DNA of 64,000 nucleotides from the NCBI GenBank assembly GCA_013398955.1, contig VWPU01014059.1:496001-560000 (forward strand), given 5' to 3'. Numbering within the stretch: the first letter of the stretch is position 1; each line of letters opens with the position of its first letter. This document shows positions 25,174 through 36,876 of the stretch, in pieces. The position numbers and the translations under genes are program-made. The notes beneath the pieces are model-generated. The model did not search any database. It saw only the letters and a program-made list of their open reading frames with translations, and was not told the DNA's origin. This DNA comes from Callaeas wilsoni (taxonomy: Eukaryota > Chordata > Aves > Passeriformes > Callaeidae).

Positions 25174-27000
25174 GCACAAAGAAAAACAAAGCCAGTGTGT
25201 CAGGACACTTAACTCCATAATTTTCATCTCATTATTTTAGGTCATTTTATGGTGGCACTGTTCTTGCTATCATTTGTCTCTAATATCTCAACTGCTTCAA
25301 AGACAAAAATCTCTTTTGATTCTCAATTTAATAACCTCAAATGTTAAAAAAAAAGTAAAGGAAAACGCATAAATGTGTAGCATTTATTTTACTTTCCAAG
25401 TTGTTTAAACTTATCAGATGTTTTTTGGCTTAATTTTAAAATAGGAATATTGTATCTCTCAGAAGAGGATTGGGTTCTATTTGAAGGTTAAGAAAGATAG
25501 GAGATGTCTTAAAAACATTTTAATACCATCTTATAAAATATCTGAAGACTAATCCAATGAGGATTTCATTATATGAAGTCATTTACAGAGACATTCAGTA
25601 AGTTTAACTAGGTATAAAATTCTGCACATTTCAACAGAACTACCCCTTAATATGTCATTTAAGGGAGATCAGAATAACATAATAATCTGGTCTCAGATGT
25701 TTTGGTAGGTCAGCAGTCTGCATAATATCTTCTTAAAAGAACAAGTTAGTTGCATAATTTTTCCTAGTGTAGCTTGATAACTTGTTCTGCTACATTTTTA
25801 TCTCTATCATGTATACAATATTGTACAAGGAATTGTTAAGCATGAGCACAGAACCGTCAACATGAGGAAAGACTAGGAGTTCAATCTTCTCAGGAGTGAA
25901 GATTTCACTTAGATTCTAATTTACATTACATCTGTGTAAAATACTGAAACATAGAAAAGATCTACTGGGCTAATGAAGGGCTGAATGAGGCCTGCCTTTA
26001 ACAAATTGAGTTATAGATGTCAGGGAAGTAAAGGATTAATGTGATTTAAAAGGTTAGGACAGACCAGGCTATAGTGGCACAAATCCTTGTCAATGGCTGA
26101 GTATTGTCCTGAAAGCAGAGTGGGCAACACAGGTTTTTATTTCCCAGTCCCAAGGAAGTAATGAAATGAAATTTAGAGGACTCATCAATACATTTTAATA
26201 GAAAATTACCTGCATTCAGCATTCAAACTAAAGATAAATGAAAGCTTTTTTTCTGGTTACTTAGCACAGGGTTAGTAAAGATGAGAATCCTTCCTTTGTT
26301 TGATTTAATTTTCAAAAGCAGAAAGTCAAAATTTCTGAAACTCTTCTCTTTCATCTCTACAGGTCAACTTTAAAATCCATAAACTATAATGAGCACCTAT
26401 CACCTATAGCCATCAGTCTTGAAAAATACATGATTCACACTTAGTTTTTTTTTCCTTAGCTAGATCTTACTACTCTCCTTCAATGCAGTGCTTTATGAAG
26501 GTATTGTACCATTAAAAACAGTTGATTGGTTGCTATACTCTTTTTTTATCCTTAACCAGAAAGCTGATTTCAGGAGCATCAAGGTACCTATAGTAATATA
26601 TTCATCTGCCAGAAGTTGTCACAACATCAACTAATAAATTACTTTATGCTGACAGTTGTTACAACCCCACTGCTCAAGCACTGGAAGATGAGGGAATAAA
26701 GCACGAGGAGATAAAATTGATTTTTTACCCTTTCTGCTAGGCAATGATACTGAACATCCATCTTAACTTTAAAGATCAAGGCTAGAAGCTAATATACAGC
26801 TGAAGGCAGGGGGGCAGAAAGAATCCCTCAGATCAATATTATGCATTATAAACCACCTGCATGCAGACAGTGTCAAAACTAATGCTGTGGCTCCAGTATG
26901 AAACTGGTAACATCAATTTAGCACTACCTTTCTAGGATTTAACATGAGAATGTTACACCTCAGACTGCCAAACTGTTCTTTTACTGAATTAGTGATGTTT

Positions 27001-27190
27001 TAGTCAAATGACAAAGTCCAGTGGAACATAAACTAGGATGTTGATTCACGTGTTTGCATAAAACTTGCACTAAACGGCATTTCCTCACATATCTCTGTAC
27101 CTGTTTTCAGTCAATATTTATAAAAATACATTTCTCTCTAAAACAAGCCCTCTGTGTTATACATTAGCAGCCTCTGTCTAAAACAAGGCT
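27001..27190. other. Candidate conserved non-coding element with E-box and FOX-like site
   Basis: This patch carries CACGTG (27047-27052, a canonical E-box) overlapping TGTTTGC (27051-27057, forkhead-like), in sequence with little homopolymer content. A partial duplication follows: 'ctctctaaaacaag' near 27134 and 'ctgtctaaaacaag' near 27176. There is no open frame of note. The regulatory reading is inference from motifs and texture only. Confidence 0.25.
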
Positions 27191-29698
27191 CAAGACTGGA
27201 TACCGCACCTATTACTTTTAAGAGGTTCTTATTTCCAAAACACATGTATTTTATTGCAAACTCCTTTCATGAAGGCACATTGAAGCACTTTGGCACAGTA
27301 CAACAGATTGATAATGTCATCCTCAGGTGATGGCATGATGACAGCTTCCTCAGGATAGCCTTTCCTGTTGTCCACTGGGTTGGTCACTCTGGCAAAATGC
27401 ATGAACTGTCAGCTGTCTCTCTTTCTATCCTGCCCATATATCAGACTAGCTTACATATCTTGTTAAAGAAGGTGAAAATGATCAGCAATCAGAAGCAGCA
27501 AAATTTGAGCATCTGTGACCACATTTACTCAATGTATTTCTCCCACCCTAGTGCGTTCTCTGTTTGTGTAAGGTTTACTCACAGGTAAATGTGGCTGAAA
27601 TACAAGTTATGGCAAAGCTCTTGCATCTTCCCAGGCAAGAATTCAAGATGCTTACCCAAAGCCCTTGATCTCTGCTTAGCAAGTTTATTTGTTATTCACC
27701 ATCTGTCACAAATCACTCAGGGCAAAACTGAGGCCTCAGGCCTCTTCAGAGTCAAACAGGAACCACACATGTGCACCCAAACCCAGATGCAGATAAACCC
27801 CTAGTCTCCAACTAGCAATCTCCCTTCATCACACTTCCTTAATTATTTTTTTTTTTAAATGAATTCTTGAAAAGTGAATGAAATGCCTTTTATGATGGGA
27901 CAGATATAAAGCATTTTTATTCTGGTTTAAGTTTTTACTTTCCTTATTTTAGCTAGCCTTGTAACTCAGAAGTTGGCCCTGTCTGAAGTATTCTAAAGCA
28001 GCTGCTTTGTTTGTTTACTTAGTCTTTTGACTTCAGCTGAATTTCCTGCTGTGCATGGCAGTAGCAAAAGTTGGAAAATGAAGGCGCAAAAACAGACCAA
28101 ATGAGCACACAATCTGATAAAAAGACTTTGATTTTCAGATATGGTATTTTTGTCAGTTCTCTAAACAACTGTAAAAATGCAAACTAAGGCTGGCGGCTAA
28201 CAGAGATTGCTTTTATTTATTTGGCCTATTGCTGTAAGCACATCAAGTTAGAAAATAATTTTTATATTATTTATGTGTCTGCAGGAAAAGTATATTATCT
28301 CTGAGGGTAATATGCTAACTAGAAGTGATCAGAAAGGTTGTGAATAAATTTATTTTCAATTAATTGTGATTATTTATAAAAAGAAAATCTTTGGATGAAA
28401 CTGCTTTTTAGTAAGTAGGGAGCTGAAGCATTAATACAGGTTATTATCTTTAAAAAGTTCTTTTAAATTTGAGAAAAACGAGACAGAAGAATTTCAAATG
28501 ACTTCACCAAACAATTCAATCCAAGCCTTAATAAAGGCTAGAAGTTTCTTTTCGTTTGACTGGATTGATTGACAGTGCAGGGCAACATTGGACATGGAAA
28601 AAGTTACCAAGACTGTAGCTATGAAAAAGTAAAATCTAATGTTATCTCCCAGTTAATATAATAAATTAAGGAAAAAGTAGTATTTTTTAAAAATTAAAAC
28701 ATAATAATAGAGAGCTTTTATTACAAAGGTAATAAATTTATAAATTCTAATATCTTAATTTAAGTTTGCAATTTATTCATTTCTTCCAGGGAATCCCAGA
28801 CGGGAATAGAGAAAAAAAATTAAGAAATAATCAGGTGACTTAATGTTCCATATTTGATATAAATGTCTACTCTATTTTAAAATTATTAAAAATAATGAGA
28901 GAGAATATTTTAATCTTAATTTACAGCTGAAGAATCTGAGCTACAGAATTTGAAGTGACCTGCCTATAACATGACTTAGAGTTGATCAATGGCAAAGGCA
29001 AAGCTTAGGCTGTCTCATTCTCACACCACCGTCTCATGACTACCATTTTGCCAAATAATGAAAAATACTATTACCTGTCGTTTAGCATGAAGTGGCAAGA
29101 CATTTAGTCTTTGTCTCTTTCCTTATACACTCATAACTCTCAACTTTCTAGTTATTCTTTGTGTGGCCCTTCATTTTCCAGTATCTGGCATTTGGCCCTT
29201 ATGTTACTTGATTTCACAAAGTTTGTTGGTAATGAATCTCCTGCCCAGTTGGACCAGGTTCTTGGTTTCGGAGTTTTTCCATGCACCTCTTTAGTTAGGA
29301 GCATCCTTGCCTTACTGAAGAGATGTTTTGTGCAGGAGGGTTGGGGAGTTGCATCCAGAGAGGGATCTTCTGAGTATAAATTTGCTATTTTTCTTGGACT
29401 GGCTTCTCTTTTGAGATGTTAACATTTCTTCAACTTCCTGACCTTTTAACTGTAGCTTAGCAACAGGGAGAGAGAAAAAATGATAAGACTCCAACTTTTA
29501 TTTGGAAAGCCAGGCAATGGTTTCATCTCAGTGCAGAAGTCCATTATTGTCCTTTGAAAACAGTACCAAAGGTAACTCACACGTCACTGCAAAGGCACCA
29601 GAAAGATTAGATTCATAAGGGAAAAATTACCTACTTCTACAGTGCAGAAACCATTTTCCTATTAAAGATTAGGGCGTTAACAACAGCCTGGGGAAAAG

Positions 29699-29728
29699 AC
29701 AAAACAAAACAAAACAAAAACAACAACA
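29699..29728 (+). repeat. (AAAAC)n simple repeat
   Basis: A short run of AAAAC units degrades into AAC units. It is a plain microsatellite-like tract with no retroposon body beside it. Confidence 0.8.
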
Positions 29729-29940
29729 CATTTAGAACAGTTCATTAATCCATTAATCTTTTCTCAGTATCCTATGCATGATACTTGCAGGCTGTTGCAA
29801 GTGGATTAAGTATTATAATCAGTTTCAATTACTCCATTATTTCCACCAGAGCAGCTACAAATTCTCTCTTCTCTAGTGACATCTAACGTGGTTGAGAGGA
29901 TGTCTAAATTAATGTGTGTTCTCACAAATGATGTCCTATT

Positions 29941-29959
29941 AAAAAAAAAAAAAAAAAAA
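29941..29959 (+). repeat. A19 homopolymer
   Basis: Nineteen A bases follow 'gtcctatt'. No SINE or processed-pseudogene body is visible upstream, so this is a simple tract. Confidence 0.9.
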
Positions 29960-32900
29960 GCTGATACGTGGCAAGCACAAAAGTAACTGGGCATATTTTT
30001 TCAGAACTAGGTAGCAAAAAAAATAACATATTTCTGTGGCAAGGTTATAAGCAGAGACTATATTCCTGTGATCACTTTAGTTGGGTAAGTCAGTTGCAGG
30101 ATGTTTTCTACTAATTGCAAACATATTAGCACTGTCTGGAGAACACAGTGAGAACATTGAACTCTAATCTCCTACTATAACGTCATGCATATTATCTAGA
30201 AGGTTTTGAACATTTTTGTGTACAGCTATTATTTTTTTCTTAGTCTCTCATTATTTCATTTTGCCTCTGGGTTTCCACTTTTAGTCAGACATTAGTCCTA
30301 TTTGCCAATCTTGAACTGTTGTGAATAAATTAAGAATGTTCATTACTCTACAGGTAATGTCACATTTGATAACTGCGGGATTATGCTTTGGAAGCATATT
30401 AGAATTTTAATTTTTTTTTATTTCTTGTTGTCTCTGTTGAATGTGTAATGTAAGAGAAGTGTTTGATCTGTGTACATCTCATGAGCTTGATATTTTGTGA
30501 ATAACCTCTCTAGATCTCTACCCATTTTAAATCAAATTTTATGTGGGTGGGTAGAAGATATTTGCATAAACTCTGGAATTCTACTGTGTAAATGTAGATG
30601 TAGAAATATTTAAAAAAAAGCCAACCTGTAACATTCTTATGAATGTGATAATGTGGGTGTAACCCTGTGTGTCATAGCATAGGTATTATTGTGCAGATGT
30701 TTGAAGGGTAAAGTCAAATATCTACAAAACACTTAAATGTGGTCAACACCTAAGTCTTTCATCCTCAGAGATACTACACTTTAAGCAGAAGTGGTACAGA
30801 GATGCTGGATAGGTGAACTGGAAGGTAAATATATTTTAATTCATATAGTGATGGAACCGCTGCCCTGTAAATATATTTATTAGAGTTTTGTACATTCTAG
30901 AAAGCTTTTGTCTAGGTAGTCATTCACTACAGATATTCACATGTTCATTAAAACAGAGCTCTCTTACAGAGCAGGCTATATCAAAGCAAAGACGGCATTA
31001 TTGAAATATCCATACAAAAATCAGGACTTTTGCAAATTTAACTATGCATGAAAAGATTTATTAGCGGTCTTTTAGGGCTTTTGGCATGTGGGCATGTGTG
31101 GACATACACTGATGTTCACATGTCTTTGTGATCTTATATGCTAAATGTTCATAATTATTCTCAGAAAATATATTTGATGATGTAGGTCCTCTATTGGATT
31201 AGGACTTCATTTTAAATTGTTCGTCACCATTTTAAGATGAGAATATTGCTGGTGTCAGTCTTTTTCTTAAACTTTGCAGAGAAATGTCCTAAGTTCTTCA
31301 CTATGGCAAAAAAAAAAAAATCTAATAATAAAACAACCATTTCATTATTTTTAGATATTTAACGTCAAACAACAGAGATAGAAATTTATCCAAAATGTAG
31401 AACATGCAAAGTCAGAAACGCTCTTTGTAAAGTTGTTCTCAATGTGCATACAACCGAAATTCAGTCTTATTTTATTGCTATGCCATAACATAATTTACAA
31501 AATAAATTCTTAAACGTAAATTACATAACTGTACACTTAACAGTGAATGCCAGAAGATGCCTTAGTGTTTTACACCTGTGTGATCCTTACTGACATATCT
31601 TCAGACAAAATATCTGGTGTTGAAAACCTTATTCAAATGCTGAAAACTACTTGTCATTTACTATGCAACCAAGTAAAATGGCAAGTTAGACAGCTACATT
31701 AATGTTAATATATCAGTACTATACAAAGACAATGAATACAATAAAACTTCTTTCTCCACTTGAGGCCAGATTCACAACGGAACACAATTCCTTTGTCAAG
31801 AACAAAAACTTTCGTTCGGTAAAGCCAGGAAATTCCAGCATCAAGACACTTTGTTTGAGATCTTAACTATGCTAAGGCTCTCACTTCAGAGCTTCTACAT
31901 GAGATTTTATACATGAAGGATTATTACTGTCAGAGATTTTATCTTTAAAACATACAGTGTACCATCACCAGCAAATTTGTGAAATCCCATATTAAAATCT
32001 TGTTAGAAAGTCACTGGGGGTTTTTTAAAGGCCATTAAAAAACTCTTTTGTAAAGAAAATACTTTTGGGGATTTTGTCTAAATATTCTGCTCAAAAAGGA
32101 CTGAAAAAATTGATCACTATTGTATGCCATAAATCCTCATCTGCTTTTCTTTTTATCAGGTATGGGATTTTTCCAAAGAACTAAGTCTTAGTCCAGAAAA
32201 GAGTGGATTCCTTACTAAAATTTTCCAGAAAATTTCAAATTAATGCCTGTTTTGAAATCAGATTATTAAAGAGTGGCAATTTTGTGGCTTCATAGTGGAT
32301 AAAGACTATTACACGAAAATAAAAATACCTTACAAAAATAATTGCGTCTTAAGTTTTTAAAGTCTAGCGCTGTAATACAATTGCACAGTGGATGCAAACT
32401 ATTTCCTGTAGCTTTTCTTGTTTTATTTTTTGCTTTTTTTTTATTATTAGAAGTAGGATGTGTCCTAAGTAATGAAGGACCACAATAACTGCTTTGAATT
32501 TGTGTTTTTTTCTGTAGTCATGATTTTTCCTAGCACAGTGTAGGGCTCTGTGCTTCTCACTTCCTAACCACTGCATCCCACACTTCTGCTGGAGTCAATG
32601 GATCTCACACTGATAAGTGTTGGGGTTTCAAGTAGTTTTTATTTTCTTTCCCACGAGTTTCGTGACTGCTGTTGTGTTTACTCATATGCTTCCCAAAGAG
32701 CAAGGGAGCTTTTGTGATAGACACTCTGTCCTCTCTCCCCAGCGTGCCGGGGTGGATTCCCCCTGTCTCCATCTTTTATATCCCTTTTCATGTTTTCCTC
32801 TGAGATAATCGCGTCTGGCAGAGAAGAAAGTCATGTCAACTTTAAAACTCAGTGAAAAAAGGAGTTGCTTCTTTTTTCACCTTCCTTTTTTGCATCTCTA

Positions 32901-33945
32901 GTTACTTATTACTGTCAACCTTTGATAAACATATATTTGCCACAAAAACCTTTTGAGAAAAGTTCCCTCTAACATTCATTATATGAATCAAGGCTATTTA
33001 TTTTTCATTTAGAAAGTAAGGTTTTTTAGACACCCAAAATGGGTTGCTTTCTGATTTATTATATACACACTACTGTTGGCATTGGTAATATTGATAGGTA
33101 ATAAAATATAAATATTAATATTAAATATAATTGTTAACAATATTAATTGTTAAACAGTTGAAATATCAAACATAACACCATTTTAAAGGTTGTAATACTG
33201 CTTCTAAATACTATTCTTAATTCACAAGAAGGATTACCATGTGGAAAAGACTTGAAATGTAATTAATATCTCAAGAGGCTAAAATTAGTCGGAAAGAGGA
33301 ATTAAGCTATGTTGTTCCACCATGCATCATACCAGTGTTACTACTTCCACATCAGATGCAATGTATACAATATTATAGTAACTTTCAAAATCTTAATACT
33401 AATCATAGTAGTTTTTTTGGGGAGGATTTCTGATACTATTCTCCTAAATATAATGACTAATGTTTGGAGGTTTTATTTCATTTGAAAAAGATAAAGTGTG
33501 CATGTGAATTAAGAGTAAATCTTAAGCTCTAGAATACTGAAAATATCATGGCCACCATCAGGAACTAAAAGGATCCAAAGACTGGTGAATATTACACTAG
33601 ATAAATGCTTCCTTCTACTTCTCCAAAAAGAGCATTTAACTACACCAACAAATTTTCAGTTTCTCAAGAGCAACAACAAATTTTGCCCAAGACCCAAAGT
33701 GAAAAAAATTAATTACAAATTAAGGAGAGAAAGGAAAGACAGCAAAAACTCTTCCAAGAATCAAAAATGAATTATCTAAGAAGATTTTTATTTTCATTCC
33801 TACACCTAAAAATCTAAACCCATTCTTTGATATTAATAATTCCTTTTCCATATCCTATAGGACTAAACAACAAAAAGAAAAAAAATAGAATTCAATGGCA
33901 GGAACTGTGAAAATGAATGACTGCACAACATAGGAGAAAATACAG

Positions 33946-34972
33946 TTCAAGATCATCTGAAGAACCTGAATGTGCACAAGTCCCTGGGATTTGATGAAAT
34001 GCAACTGAAGATCCTGAGGGACCCAATACATTATGTTGCTAATCCACCGTCCATCATGTTACAAAAGTAATGGCAGACTGGTGAAATTCCCACTGACTGG
34101 AAAAGGGAAAACATAAACCCCATTTTTAAAAAGGTAGAAAAAGGAAGACCCAGAGAACTACAGGCTGGTCAGTCTCACCTTGGTGCTCAACAAGATCACA
34201 GAGCAGATACTCCTGGGAACTATGCAAATGCACATGGAAAATAAGGAGGTAATGTGTGACAGTAAATGTGGCTTCACCAAGGGCATATCATACCTGACCA
34301 ATTTGGTGGTCTTCTAAAACAGGTATAAGGTTGGTGCATAAGGGAGTGGTGTCATCCACCTGAACTTGTGTAAAACATGACATTGTACTACACAATATTC
34401 TTCTGTCCAAAATAGATTTTGGCATGGATTTGACAGGTAGACTGCACAGTGGATAAGAAACTGGCTGTATGGTTGTAGTCAGAGTCGCCATCAATGTCTT
34501 GATGTCCAGGTGGAAAGCAGTGACAAGGGCCATTCCTCAGGGGTTGGTGTTGGCACTGGCACATTTCAACACCTTTTGCCAGTGACACGGACTGTGATAT
34601 CAAGCAAATCCTCAGCACTGATGACACTGAGCTGTGTAGTGCAGCTGACTTGCTGGAGTGAAGGGATGCCATCCAGAGGCTTGAGAGAGTGACCTGTGGG
34701 AACCTCATGAAGTTCAACATGGCCAAGTGCACGGTCCTGCACCTGGGTGATGGCAATCCCAAACACAAACACAGACTGAGTGATGAGTGGAATGATGAGC
34801 AGCCCTGAGAAGAAGGACTTGGGGGTGTTGGTGGATAAAAAGCTGCGTATGATCCAGCAAAGTGCATTTACAGCATAGAAAGCCACCTGTATCCCGGGCT
34901 GCATCAGAAGCAGCCTTTCCAGCAGGTCGAAGTCTGCTCTGCTCTGGTGTGACCTCACAGGGGGTGCTGCAG
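33946..34972 (+). mobile_element. CR1 LINE fragment, decayed ORF2 reverse-transcriptase region
   Basis: The + strand follows the CR1 ORF2 consensus as I remember it: 'cacaagtccctgggattt', 'gaaattcccactgactgga', 'aactacaggctggtcagtct', 'acatggaaaataaggaggt', 'cctcaggggttggtgttgg', 'aacctcatgaagttcaacat', 'aggacttgggggtgttggt' and 'tatcccgggctgcatcagaa'. ORF2 encodes an endonuclease/reverse transcriptase that copies CR1 RNA into the genome. This copy covers the reverse-transcriptase core and the segment after it. It is disrupted by stops, small gaps (for example around 34315-34340) and an internal deletion near 34931, so it is dead. Unlike most CR1 copies it lacks the 3' UTR and terminal repeats, because homology stops at about 34972. 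The open frames on the minus strand at 34288-34958 are antisense shadows. Confidence 0.92.
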
Positions 34973-35679
34973 TAATTCAGTTATATTGGTAGGAATTAAA
35001 TACAAAGAAAAATATTGCTCATTACAGTACATCATTCATCCTCGATTATGACAGGCAGTATGGGATCATGAAATCGAAACCTGGTCAGAATGTGTATGCC
35101 TAAGTAGGTGGAATTAAAATTGCATTTTCTTATTTTAGATTCCTTGAGTTTGCAACACTTTTACAATCAGCTTTTAACAGAATGTAAGCTTAGAAATATG
35201 CTTGTATGTGCCCCTGCATTAATATATATACCTCTGGCAATATTAGTAATGAAAGCTGCTAAAGATTATAGCCAAACTTCATTCTTGATAATGGGTTATT
35301 AGAAATAATAATTAAAGGGGTGTACACCAAGAATGAGGGGGTTTTTTTCTGTTTAATGCAAAGTATCTCAGCTTCTCTAAATGTTGTTAAAGTGCTATCT
35401 TTTCCTCTTTTAGGGGAATGGCCAATATCACACAATCTCTGCAAAGACCTCCGTTTGTAACTACATACTTACATCATAATTACACAAGTGCAGTTTGTCT
35501 TTATCCTCCCTTTATCCTGGCCTTTCTTTGTCTGCCATTCTTTGCCTCTCTCATAAATTAGGAAACATACATCTTAACTTGTTCCAAGTCTTAAAAGCAC
35601 TCCAACTGTGGGATTTGGCTTTAGCTCATACACTCTGACTCTCAGTTTTAAAGCAAAAGAGCTAGCCCTGTAGGAAGGA

Positions 35680-35707
35680 AATAAAATAAAATAAAAATAA
35701 AATAAAT
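35680..35707 (+). repeat. (AAAAT)n simple repeat
   Basis: Short run of AAAAT/AAAATAA units. It is a low-complexity tract with no associated mobile element. Confidence 0.85.
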
Positions 35708-36840
35708 AGGAAAAAAATGTTTGATTTCTGTGAATTCTTGAGTGGAGAGGTGAAAGATGAAAATCTCTAGTGTCAAAGTGCTATATAGAATTGCACATGC
35801 ATAAACTTAGTATCTAAATGTATAAATGGTAAATGAGACCCCTAGCATGATGAGTATTTAAAATACTTTCAATGATTCTGAAAGTAAAAAGTCTCTTTGT
35901 TATGTCTTCAATACAAATACAGGCTTTTCAGATGGGATGAGGCAACATTCCAGAGCAGATTAGCACATTTGGTCTGCAGTGCTTCATGATCTTGACTTAT
36001 GAACTCAGTGAACTCAAATTCTGTTAACACTGCCACAGAATCACAATGAAGGCAACATAACTCCACTACCAGAAGCTTAAATACTGTGGTTTTAAATAAT
36101 GCTCACTTTAACCAAAAAATTCCCTACCCGAGTATTCCATGTTTTTTATTCATGGTGAACCGAATGAGCTGGAAGGATTGCCATTGTGGTTAGGCAGTAA
36201 GAAATTATTTTATTTTAAAAACACTGTGATTAGCTTTGTGGGTGGGTGGAAATGTGGGTGCGAGCAGTTTTGGATGAGTGCATGCCTATGTAGACACAAC
36301 AATGTGGTAGCCAAAGCCAAGAAAATTAAATGTCACTTTTTTCTATCCTTAGGAGTTTTATTAAATGTGGAGGCAAAAAATATTGCTCAAACCAAAAGAA
36401 AAAAAAACAAAAATACCAATTACATTAGACAAAATTTCTATTATGTATAGCAGTTTCCTCAGGGTAGGTATTGCATGTACTTCTTTATTGTATAGTGCCT
36501 GAAGGAAAATGTTGCAATGCAATGATAAAAATATATGAAAGGTCTAAATGCTTTGATAATATTTAACTGATGCATTAGTGGTATGATTTTAGAATCAAAA
36601 AAGAGCCTCTATTCTGCCACAGAAATGGCCCTGACGGTGCACACTGGCAAAGCAGCGTATGGGAGGCTGAGGGCTATCCTGTGCCTGTCTTCCTCAACAC
36701 TTCCAATCCACCAGCTTGTATTAGTATATAATTCATAAAATATGCAAGTGTTTTAAACTTTCACATCTTTATAATCTGATATAGGATCAGCCTAGACTTT
36801 TTAAAGATATACTTAAGTCCTATTGTTAAATAATCATTGC

Positions 36841-36876
36841 AGTAGTAGTAATAATAATAATAATAATATAGTAATA
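36841..36876 (+). repeat. (TAA)n microsatellite
   Basis: Three AGT/TAG units pass into about seven TAA units and then degrade. It is a simple trinucleotide repeat. The Tyr-rich minus-strand open frame across it is an artefact of the repeat. Confidence 0.9.

Larger units (their letters stand above)
19666..27000. other. Unique AT-rich non-coding stretch
   Basis: No gene or mobile element is recognised over about 7 kb. Items seen are an inverted repeat with 9-bp arms at 21871-21889, an A19 tract at 25155-25173 and a loose CA/TA-rich patch near 22025-22055. The patch near 24100-24230 is somewhat richer in GC but matches nothing I know. Open frames here are all below 100 codons and look random. 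Confidence 0.55.
27191..33945. other. Unique AT-rich non-coding stretch
   Basis: No gene is recognised. Simple tracts are (AAAAC)n-like at 29699-29728, an A19 at 29941-29959 and an A13 at 31308-31320. An extremely AT-rich patch at about 33095-33170 is built of ATTAATA/TAATTGTTA words and contains the palindrome ATTGTTAACAAT. The open frame at 29111-29422 (103 codons) has no domain I can recognise and no splice context. Confidence 0.55.

Noticed and set aside
34288..34958. Minus-strand open frames of 81, 159 and 130 codons, including the longest of the window
   Set aside because: They are antisense to the decayed CR1 ORF2 segment, which explains the sequence on the + strand.
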